Of a stretch of DNA of 64,000 bases, positions 52,279 to 59,493 are shown in pieces. The translations under genes were made by a program, and so were the position numbers. The DNA is from Rhodospirillales bacterium. Lineage in GTDB: Bacteria > Pseudomonadota > Alphaproteobacteria > SMXQ01. Position 1 is the first letter of the stretch. Every line of letters begins with the position of its first letter. A model generated the notes under the pieces. The model was not told the origin of the DNA. It saw only the letters and a list, made by a program, of their open reading frames with translations, and made no database searches. The stretch spans positions 316,015-380,014 of the forward strand of contig JABIXC010000007.1 in NCBI GenBank assembly GCA_018666775.1, in the 5' to 3' direction.

Positions 52279-52305
52279 AAAAGCGGGCCCAATCGGGGCC
52301 CGCTT
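52276..52305 (-). terminator. hairpin terminator between convergent nsrR and TctC genes
   Basis: AAGCGGGCCC (52281-52290) pairs perfectly with GGGCCCGCTT (52296-52305), loop AATCG. In the minus direction the stem runs into TTTTTT, giving a Rho-independent terminator for the TctC gene at 52330. In the plus direction no T-run follows, so termination of nsrR is less certain. Confidence 0.82.
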
Positions 52306-52329
52306 AAGTCGCAATCATTTCAAATATTG

Positions 52330-53589
52330 CTATTTACAATCGATTTTTTTCGCTTCCATATTGGGTTTTGGCCAAGTGAACGTGCAGGTCATGCCTACCT
52401 TGATCTTTTTACGCTTGGTTTTTTTCCCATTAAGAAATACCGACGTCCGTGACCCAGAAACTTTGGCGGTCAATTTTTTGCCTTTATGGCTGATGGTGAT
52501 GCGCCGACCCCCCCGTTTAATTTTGGTAACCGGGCCATTATGACTGACCATTGGGACCTTAACATTGGTCAATGCGGTCAGCATTTTGATGATGCCCGGG
52601 GGCTGGTTAAGCATGGCAACAACCAGTTTTGTGGTGTCTTCCCCATTTGCCGCCTCGATCAAACGCTTTGACTTTTTCGCTTCTTCGATCAAATCCGGGC
52701 TTTTTGCAGATGCCATAAAGACAGCCCGAAGCGTTTTCAAGCGGTCCGGATTCATGTTTGGCGGGCCGGCAACAATGCGCGACAATTTGCCATACAGGGT
52801 CATCATCTTGGACAGGGTCTTTTGCTGTTCGGTCTTGGCAAGGTCGATGGCGTTGGGCACCGTCTTCATCATACTTTGGAATTGCAAACTATCGCCAAAC
52901 CGCAGAATAATTTTGGTCTGTCCCGCACGAACATACGTCATGCCAGAACTAAGCCCACCTGCCAGGGTGTCAATTTCACCCCGCAACATGCCAAGGGCAG
53001 ATTCCGGTCCTTGATACCCAGCAATAATGCGATACGGGATGCCATAGGATTCGCTGATCAGGAATGAATCATTCCACGAACCCGACCCAACACCAGAAGC
53101 AGACCACTTGATTTTACGTTTGGTGTTTAAGATATCATTCCAGGTTTGGTATTTGGAATTGTGCGCCACAGAAACCACGCGGACATCAGCAGCACCCTTG
53201 CCAATCCATGATAATTTGGACAAATCAAACCGCATGCCCTTAAGGCTCATGATTTGGGCATAGATCAATCCGGTTGTGAAATTACCGATGGTCAAACCAT
53301 TGGGTTTTGATGCCGCGATCAGATTGGCACCGATCACGTGTCCAGCACCCGGCCGGTTGATGGTGACAAATTTTGATCCAGGCAGTGCCCTTGACATATG
53401 GCGCGCAAACAAGCGCGCATAGAAATCATGGCCGCCACCGGGCCCGGTGGCGATAATCCATCTAACTGTTTTGTCCTTGTAATATGCTTTCCCGTCAGCC
53501 GCATCGGCCGTTCCGGTAAATGCCCCGGTAAAAACCAGCGCGCCCGCCATTAGGGTGCCAGTGGCCATTAACTTGTTTAACTGTTTCAT
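52330..53589 (-). CDS. TctC/Bug-type periplasmic binding protein with basic C-terminal domain (2)
   Basis: 419-aa secreted receptor of the tripartite tricarboxylate transporter family. Signal peptide MKQLNKLMATGTLMAGALVF, cut near ADA-AD. The core includes YYKDKTVRWIIATGPGGGHD and FVTINRPGAGHVIGANLIAA. The final ~65 residues form a Lys/Arg-rich, beta-strand-like extension with two cysteines, ending KKIDCK, similar to that of the TctC protein at 43183. ATG 53589 follows GGGAGA and gives the signal peptide. No TctA/B genes are adjacent; a FecR-domain gene lies upstream on the same strand, 120 nt away. The ligand is an unidentified small carboxylate. Confidence 0.88.
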   Translation of the reverse strand: MKQLNKLMATGTLMAGALVFTGAFTGTADAADGKAYYKDKTVRWIIATGPGGGHDFYARLFARHMSRALPGSKFVTINRPGAGHVIGANLIAASKPNGLTIGNFTTGLIYAQIMSLKGMRFDLSKLSWIGKGAADVRVVSVAHNSKYQTWNDILNTKRKIKWSASGVGSGSWNDSFLISESYGIPYRIIAGYQGPESALGMLRGEIDTLAGGLSSGMTYVRAGQTKIILRFGDSLQFQSMMKTVPNAIDLAKTEQQKTLSKMMTLYGKLSRIVAGPPNMNPDRLKTLRAVFMASAKSPDLIEEAKKSKRLIEAANGEDTTKLVVAMLNQPPGIIKMLTALTNVKVPMVSHNGPVTKIKRGGRRITISHKGKKLTAKVSGSRTSVFLNGKKTKRKKIKVGMTCTFTWPKPNMEAKKIDCK

Positions 53590-53709
53590 GATCAGGTCTC
53601 CCTTTAATTGTCTCCCAGATACAATTACTAACTGAAGCCATGCTTTTTTTTGAATACCAAAAGTGGAACACATCCCAGTTCCACCTACAAGACATCATCC
53701 AATGAAGTC

Positions 53710-54813
53710 TTATCTTTGATCCTTGATGCCGGATTTCATTTGCCAGTCTTTGGCCATGGAAGACACGTTTTTAGGCGGCAACCTATAGGGCTTTCCAGAT
53801 TTTGGGATCAAGCCAGATTGTCCCGCATCCAGCTTCAAAGGCTTGCCGCCTTTTAAGGGCCGGATATCAATGCCCCCGCTAAGGACTGATACCACCATGT
53901 CGCCATTGGCTTTCCCCTCAAACACAAAATCCGTGCCCCTGACAGACGTAACTGCCGTGGGTGTTCTGACCCGAAAACGGCGGCTATGGGTCTTTTTAAC
54001 CCATGCTTTGGTCATTCCAAAATATCGCCGGGCCTTTTTCTGTAACCCGTTGAAAACACTGTCTTTGGTGTTGGTTTTAAACCGGACATTGCCTTTTAAA
54101 TTGGCAATCATCAGATCGCCCTTTGTGGTGGAAACATTTAGGGATGTATTCATCCCCACCGACAGTTCTTCGCCGGTCAGGGTGTTTATTTTTAAATATG
54201 AATTCACCCCGGTCGTAATGGCATTGCCCTGAAACCCGATATTGACCGACAGTGACGCATCATCCAGATCAATCAAATCCACACGGACATCGCCATTTTT
54301 TTCCCGGGTAATAAAGGCTGGCAAATTTTGCAGAATTAATGCGGTTAGCTTTCGGGTGCACTGTTTCCCCGTGGTCGCAAACCCGAAACGGCACTTGCAA
54401 TTGACATATTCCTTGCCGCTCTTGCGCCCACGCCTGGTTTCAAATCCGCCCTTTTGACAACTCAAGCCCGATGCCGCCCTAACCCGATCATTGAAATGCT
54501 TTGCATCCTTGGAATAGGCCCCGATCTTTATAGTCAGACCACGCTGTTTGATACGACACGCACTGGCCGCAGATGATCCTTTATCAACACTGGCACAGCG
54601 GGCTGAAAACGCACTGATTTTGCGTTTAAGCGTTCCAAACCGTGTCTTCAACTGGGCGCGGTGCTGGGACAGTTCAGAATATCGCGGATAGGCAAAATGC
54701 TCTGGCACCGCCAATAGGGTTGGAACGGTCAACGCCGATGCCGATGGCATCACCGCAAACCCGAACAAAATCGAAAGCAGTCCCAGAGCCAGCCTCAGAG
54801 GGTATACTTTCAC
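53710..54813 (-). CDS. secreted FecR-domain protein
   Basis: 367-aa exported protein. Signal peptide MKVYPLRLALGLLSILFGFA, cut near ASA-LT. Residues about 30-165 are helical and basic with four or more cysteines (for example ARCASVDKGSSAASACR, VNCKCRFGFATTGKQC), a pattern suggesting disulfides. A FecR beta domain follows: LDDASLSVNIGFQGN, STTKGDLMIANLKGN, and TAVTSVRGTDFVFEGKANGD. It lacks the transmembrane anchor and the FecI/FecA partners of classical iron signalling, so it is more like structural FecR proteins of envelope clusters. It follows the coiled-coil gene by 13 nt; the two are probably one operon and may interact. Confidence 0.8.
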   Translation of the reverse strand: MKVYPLRLALGLLSILFGFAVMPSASALTVPTLLAVPEHFAYPRYSELSQHRAQLKTRFGTLKRKISAFSARCASVDKGSSAASACRIKQRGLTIKIGAYSKDAKHFNDRVRAASGLSCQKGGFETRRGRKSGKEYVNCKCRFGFATTGKQCTRKLTALILQNLPAFITREKNGDVRVDLIDLDDASLSVNIGFQGNAITTGVNSYLKINTLTGEELSVGMNTSLNVSTTKGDLMIANLKGNVRFKTNTKDSVFNGLQKKARRYFGMTKAWVKKTHSRRFRVRTPTAVTSVRGTDFVFEGKANGDMVVSVLSGGIDIRPLKGGKPLKLDAGQSGLIPKSGKPYRLPPKNVSSMAKDWQMKSGIKDQR

Positions 54814-54826
54814 AATGCGGTTCCCT

Positions 54827-56122
54827 TCACTTCACAGGTTTAGGAGGTGCCACTTTGGGCGTTGGTTTTTCTTCCAGTGTTAATGAGAAGGAATCTTTTT
54901 TTGCCTTCACCACATTAATTTTTGACTGGGCGCGGTCCTTTGCATCGCGGGCGCGCACCAAATCCACCTGAAGCTGGCCGGAATTACCCTTGCCCGATTG
55001 CAGCTTTTTCTTGATGGCATCGATTTTCTTCTGGGCTTTTTTGCGGCTGGCCTGATGGGTTTTTTGCCTGCGGTCCAGCTTTTGCCAACCCGCAGAATTG
55101 CGCACTTTTTCTGGAACCGCCCGGGGCTTCATGCCACGCCCGTCAACCACACCCCCACTCCCGGATTTACCCTTGGGATAGCGGACATCGCCACGATCAA
55201 AGACGCGGCCAGCCCCGAAAGCTGTGCCGGCATCAGAAGATGATTTTGCAGCCTTGGCCTGGCCCATGGCACCGCCTTCCTTTGCGGTGATGGCCCCGGG
55301 AATTTTTTTCGATCCAGGTGAGCGCCCGGGCTTTCCCTTTGCAAGAGGGCCGGATAATTTTCCCAGCTCTCCACCTCTGGCCTTCTTTGCAGCGGTCTTT
55401 GCGCGCCGCGCCTTACCCATCAAATTGGCCGTCTCGCCCCAGACTTTCTTTACATCCTTGAACCAAGCCTTGCGGGCAGATTTGTATTTTTTGGCATCCC
55501 GCTGAACGGCTTTCCAGCGCTGAACCGATTGTTTCTGCATTTTCGTATAGGTGGCCTTGGCGGCCTTAATTTGCGCATAGAGCTGTTTTTTGAGCTTTCT
55601 GTATTGCGCCGCCTGCACATTAAATGGCGCGACCAAGGTTTGGTTAAACGCATTCGATTTGGCATGGCACGAAGACAGCTGTTCTTTTGGTACCTTTGAC
55701 GGGCACAGCCCGCCTCTCGCACTTGTGACGCGAGCCCTCGCGCGGTCGAGCTTTGCGCCTGCGGCCTTTCGGGTCGCTCTTAATTTTTTAAGGGTTGCAT
55801 CGCGTTTCTGTTTGGCCGCTTTCACTTTTGCATAAAAAGGTGCCAAGGCATTGCAGGCCATCGATACCGGCCGGGCCTTGGCCGGGAACCCCCCGCCACG
55901 ACGTTTAAGGGCCACAACCTTTGAACGAAGGCCAGTGATGATTTTTTGCCGATCGGGCCCGGTCAAAGCCTTCTCTAGGCTTTGAATATTGCGCTCTATC
56001 AGCGCAAGTTGACCGATGCCCGTAGAAAGCTTGCAGCCAGCAGCAATACCGCTGGTTGGAAGCAGCACCATGGCTGTCAAAAGACCTATAAGCACAAGAC
56101 GCATATATCTAAATGGTGTCAT
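54827..56122 (-). CDS. secreted coiled-coil, Lys/Ala-rich protein of unknown function
   Basis: 431-aa protein with no recognised family. Signal peptide MTPFRYMRLVLIGLLTAMVL, with a possible signal-peptidase-II site at IAAGC (not a classical lipobox). Long heptad-like helices at about residues 30-260 (for example LRKLRATRKAAGAKLDRAR) are extremely Lys/Ala/Arg rich. A Gly/Pro-rich low-complexity linker follows (about 260-340), then a second coiled coil (QASRKKAQKKIDAIKKKLQ). The end is proline-rich (EEKPTPKVAPPKPVK). ATG 56122 is chosen because it begins the signal peptide. With the FecR protein downstream it may form an envelope-associated filament or scaffold; that is a guess. Confidence 0.68.
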   Translation of the reverse strand: MTPFRYMRLVLIGLLTAMVLLPTSGIAAGCKLSTGIGQLALIERNIQSLEKALTGPDRQKIITGLRSKVVALKRRGGGFPAKARPVSMACNALAPFYAKVKAAKQKRDATLKKLRATRKAAGAKLDRARARVTSARGGLCPSKVPKEQLSSCHAKSNAFNQTLVAPFNVQAAQYRKLKKQLYAQIKAAKATYTKMQKQSVQRWKAVQRDAKKYKSARKAWFKDVKKVWGETANLMGKARRAKTAAKKARGGELGKLSGPLAKGKPGRSPGSKKIPGAITAKEGGAMGQAKAAKSSSDAGTAFGAGRVFDRGDVRYPKGKSGSGGVVDGRGMKPRAVPEKVRNSAGWQKLDRRQKTHQASRKKAQKKIDAIKKKLQSGKGNSGQLQVDLVRARDAKDRAQSKINVVKAKKDSFSLTLEEKPTPKVAPPKPVK

Positions 56123-56371
56123 GGCCACCTCATCTGGTTCAGCATTTTTGAACCGTTCGGAAGCAAAACCCAAGCATACCCAAAGATGAGTTAAGCCCAC
56201 AGCAAAGCCTACCATATTCCATTAATGGTGTTAAGCCTGTGGGTATGACAGAAAATAGCCCAACAATTTAGACTGATAATGCCTCACATTACCCTCGCAA
56301 GACGGGGCAAGCTGATTTATCCTGACAGCCCTGCATCAGATTTAACCTTGATCAACTTTCGGGAACATTCC

Positions 56372-57247
56372 ATGCCTTATATAAAGATCCTTCTGTTGTG
56401 TTCTGTCATTGCCTTGCCATTTATCGGACCCTTTTCGACCCCGGCCAATGCTGAACCGTTCGTCTTTACCGCCATTCCCGATGAAAATACCGCGCGGCTG
56501 CGGCAACGCTTTGATCAGGTTGCTGCTTATCTTTCAAAGACATTAGGCGTTGAAACCAAATATGTTCCTGTTAAATCCTATGCCGCTGCCGTTGTCGCCT
56601 TTCGCAACAACCAGGTCCAAATGGCATGGTTCGGCGGCCTATCCGGTGTTCGCGCGCGGGCCCTTGTAAAAGGGTCCGAAGCCATCGCACAAGGGTTTGA
56701 AGACAAGGCGTTCGTCACCTATTTCATTGCCCACGCCAGCACGCGTTTAAAAATATCCAAAGCCTTTCCAAAAGCCATTGCGGGCAAAACCTTTACCTTT
56801 GGCTCCAAGGGCTCCACGTCTGGTCGTTTAATGCCGCAATATCACATCCTCAAAAATCTGCACGCAGCCCCCCATGCCATTTTTAAGAAAGTTGGCTTCA
56901 GCGGCAATCACTCTAAAACCATCGCCCTTGTCCAAACGGGTGCTTATCAGGTGGGCGCGGTTAATTTCAAGGTTTGGGAAAACGAATTGAAGGCCGGAAA
57001 AATCGACCTGTCAAAAGTTTCTATCATCTGGAAAACCCCACCCTATCCCGATTATCAATGGACCATCCGCGGCGATGTGGACAAACGCCTGAAACCCGGT
57101 TTCAAGAAAAAAGTGCGTGCAGCCCTGTTGTCCATGAAAGACCCGAAACTCCTTGCGGCTTTTCCCAGAAAAAGCTTTATCCCAGCAAAAAATTCTGACT
57201 ATCAGCCCATCTGGGATGTAGCGAAGCAAATCAAACTGATCGACTGA
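56372..57247 (+). CDS. PhnD-like periplasmic binding protein, probable selenium-oxyanion ABC receptor
   Basis: 291-aa secreted binding protein of the phosphate/phosphonate (PhnD) family. Signal peptide MPYIKILLLCSVIALPFIGP, cut near ANA-EP. Then AIPDENTARLRQRFDQVAAY, YVPVKSYAAAVVAFRNNQV, MAWFGGLSGVRARALVKGSE and TFGSKGSTSGRLMPQYHIL. A family known as putative selenate-transport binding proteins (TIGR04553, from memory) has this form and lies next to selD; the selD fusion downstream supports that reading over phosphonate. ATG 56372 follows CGGGAAC and opens the signal peptide; an earlier in-frame start at 56279 would hide it. First gene of a four-gene plus-strand unit. Confidence 0.85.
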   Translation: MPYIKILLLCSVIALPFIGPFSTPANAEPFVFTAIPDENTARLRQRFDQVAAYLSKTLGVETKYVPVKSYAAAVVAFRNNQVQMAWFGGLSGVRARALVKGSEAIAQGFEDKAFVTYFIAHASTRLKISKAFPKAIAGKTFTFGSKGSTSGRLMPQYHILKNLHAAPHAIFKKVGFSGNHSKTIALVQTGAYQVGAVNFKVWENELKAGKIDLSKVSIIWKTPPYPDYQWTIRGDVDKRLKPGFKKKVRAALLSMKDPKLLAAFPRKSFIPAKNSDYQPIWDVAKQIKLID

Positions 57248-57249
57248 AC

Positions 57250-57903
57250 GTGATTTTCAGCCTCAACAATGAAAATTTGGGATATGACGGCTGTGCCGTG
57301 CTGCGTGACATTTCCGTCACCATTTCAGCCGGTGAGCGGGTGGCACTGGTGGGGGAAAGCGGTTCTGGAAAAACCACTTTATTGTCTGTTCTGCAAACCC
57401 GCTACGATGAAAATACCGCCCTCATCCCCCAAAACCTTGGCCTTGTCCGTAGTTTAAGCGTCTTTCACAACATCTATATGGGGGCTCTGGCGCGCAACAA
57501 TACGGCCTACAATCTTTCAAATCTGGTTTGGCCCCGCAAACGCGAAGTGGCGCAAATCCGCCCCATTGCTGAAGGATTGGGCCTGGGCGATAAACTGTTT
57601 GAACGCGTTGGCACCCTTTCCGGCGGGCAACAACAGCGCGTCGCCATCTGCAGGGCACTGTTTCAAGGCGGTGAAGCGGTGCTGGGCGATGAGCCGGTAT
57701 CGGCAATCGACAATCATCAATCCCGCATTGTTCTGGACGCCCTGACAGAAAATTTTGAAACCGTTATTTTGGCCATGCATGACGTTGATTTGGCCCTTGA
57801 ATATTCGACGCGGATCGTCGGCATCAAAAATGGGGGCATCGCCCTTGATGAACCGACCGGGAACCTGACACGACCCGATCTTGATTTCCTGTATACGGAC
57901 TAG
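57250..57903 (+). CDS. PhnC-like ABC transporter ATP-binding protein (selenium importer)
   Basis: 217-aa ATPase. Walker A VGESGSGKTTLLSVL (about residues 35-49), Q-loop LIPQNLGLVRSLSVFHNI, signature LSGGQQQRVAICRAL, Walker B-equivalent EAVLGDEPVSAID, and H-loop ILAMHDVDLAL. Slightly shorter than typical PhnC. The Walker B region is unusual in having GDEP after AVL (the usual run is four hydrophobics then DEP). GTG 57250 starts 2 nt after the binding-protein stop, so coupling is likely. It should drive uptake through the fused permease at 57908. Confidence 0.9.
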   Translation: MIFSLNNENLGYDGCAVLRDISVTISAGERVALVGESGSGKTTLLSVLQTRYDENTALIPQNLGLVRSLSVFHNIYMGALARNNTAYNLSNLVWPRKREVAQIRPIAEGLGLGDKLFERVGTLSGGQQQRVAICRALFQGGEAVLGDEPVSAIDNHQSRIVLDALTENFETVILAMHDVDLALEYSTRIVGIKNGGIALDEPTGNLTRPDLDFLYTD

Positions 57904-57907
57904 GTTG

Positions 57908-59437
57908 ATGACAGCATCAAGCCTATCCAAGCCAACAGGCCCTGCCTATTCATCCTTGGTGAAAACCAGCATGGGCTTCGTTGCCGTTGCCATTGTCTGC
58001 CTGTTCTTTGCCGATGTTTCCATCACCACGCTCGACCCATGGTCAGAAATGAAGCGCATGGCATGGGGGGTGGTGACACCCGATTTCCCCGCCGTTATTG
58101 GCATGGGAACCGGGATTGTGATGATCATCGTGCAAACCATCGCCTTTGCCCTTTCGGGTGTTGCCCTTGGCGCCGTGGGCGGGTTTGCCCTTTCCCAGGT
58201 TTTTCATCTGGCCCCGGTTCGCTGGGTATGTGCGGGCGCGCGCGCCATCCATGAGCTGTTCTGGGCGTTGATTTTTTTGCAGATGCTGGGGCTCTCACCC
58301 CTGACCGGGGTGCTGGCCATCGCCATTCCCTATGCGGGCATCTGCGCCAAGGTTTATGCCGAAACCCTGGAAGAAGCAGAATTGCCGGCCCTTCAGGCCT
58401 TGCCAAAAGGCGTGGGCATTGTCTCCGCCTTTTTCTTTGCCCGCCTTCCCGATGTTTGGGTTCATCTAAAGACCTACACCAGCTACCGGTTTGAATGCGG
58501 GCTGCGGTCCGCCACGGTGTTGGGGTTTGTCGGGTTGCCGACCCTGGGCTTTCATCTGGAAACAGCGTTCAGCGAAGGTCATTATTCAATCGCTGCTGCT
58601 TTGTTGATCATTTTCTATGTTTTGATTGCCAGTTTGCGATTTTGGATGCGCCCAAAACTCGTTGGCTTTTATATCCTGGCTGCACCCTTCGCATTGGGGG
58701 GCGGCGCCGCCATCGATATAACCAACATAACCCGCTTTATAACCAACGATATTGTGCCCCTGCCCTTTCGCCAGGGGGGGCTTTTTGATGGCCAGACCTG
58801 GAGCCACATGGGGGACTGGCTTTGGACCATGCTGATGGATCAGGCGGTCCATGGCATGATTTCAACCCTGCTGCTGACCCAGATCGCCCTGATTGGCACG
58901 GGCATTTTGGCATTGGCCCTGTTTCCGCTGGTTTCCAAAAAATTCTTCGGGCCCTATGGCCGGGCCGTTGGCAATGGGTTCATGGTTATTCTGCGGTCCA
59001 CCCCGGAATTCATTCTGGCCTATATTTTCCTGCAGCTCTGGGGGCCATCCATGTTGCCAGCCATCGTTGCCCTGTCCCTTCACAATGGGGCCATCATTGG
59101 CCATCTGGTGGGCCGCTTCAGTGATGAAGTTCAAACCCGGCCAGACAGTCCGAAGGGCTTCAACCTGTATGGATATGAAATTTTACCAAGGGTTTATGGC
59201 CAATTTCTGGCATTTCTGTTCTACCGTTGGGAAGTGATCATGCGCGAAACTGCCATTATGGGGATACTGGGCATTGCCACTTTGGGATTCTTCATCGATT
59301 CTGCGCTGTCTGACATTCGCCTTGATCGGGCAATGTTTTTGATTGCGGTCACCGCAATCTTTAATATAGGCATCGATGCAGTTTCAAGGCGCATTCGGCG
59401 TAACCTGCGTTTAAGTACCCAGGCCGGCAGGGCCTAG
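57908..59437 (+). CDS. PhnE-like ABC permease, two permease domains fused
   Basis: 509-aa inner-membrane protein, about twice the length of PhnE, with two successive permease domains. Domain one (about residues 50-255) ends with the PhnE-type segment RSATVLGFVGLPTLGFHLET; its EAA-like loop is LEEAELPALQALPKGVG. Domain two (about 300-505) has RETAIMGILGIATLGFFIDS. Fusing both halves makes a heterodimer-like channel in one chain. ATG 57908 is 4 nt after the ATPase stop. The TAG stop at 59435-59437 lies inside the first of three 17-nt tandem repeats. Confidence 0.88.
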   Translation: MTASSLSKPTGPAYSSLVKTSMGFVAVAIVCLFFADVSITTLDPWSEMKRMAWGVVTPDFPAVIGMGTGIVMIIVQTIAFALSGVALGAVGGFALSQVFHLAPVRWVCAGARAIHELFWALIFLQMLGLSPLTGVLAIAIPYAGICAKVYAETLEEAELPALQALPKGVGIVSAFFFARLPDVWVHLKTYTSYRFECGLRSATVLGFVGLPTLGFHLETAFSEGHYSIAAALLIIFYVLIASLRFWMRPKLVGFYILAAPFALGGGAAIDITNITRFITNDIVPLPFRQGGLFDGQTWSHMGDWLWTMLMDQAVHGMISTLLLTQIALIGTGILALALFPLVSKKFFGPYGRAVGNGFMVILRSTPEFILAYIFLQLWGPSMLPAIVALSLHNGAIIGHLVGRFSDEVQTRPDSPKGFNLYGYEILPRVYGQFLAFLFYRWEVIMRETAIMGILGIATLGFFIDSALSDIRLDRAMFLIAVTAIFNIGIDAVSRRIRRNLRLSTQAGRA

Positions 59438-59480
59438 AGATTAGTCGGGCCTAGAAATTAGTTATGCCTAGGGATTAAAG
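59431..59480 (+). repeat. three 17-nt tandem imperfect repeats between the permease stop and selD
   Basis: The block GGCCTAGAGATTAGTC recurs with a period of exactly 17 nt: the CCTAG cores start at 59433, 59450 and 59467, followed by AGATTAG, AAATTAG and GGATTAA. Copy one contains the permease stop codon, and copy three runs into the selD ribosome site AAAGGAG. The repeats fill the 56-nt gap. Possible roles are a protein or RNA binding site regulating selD translation, or a recent slippage product. Confidence 0.8.
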
Positions 59481-59493
59481 GAGCGAACAAGAA

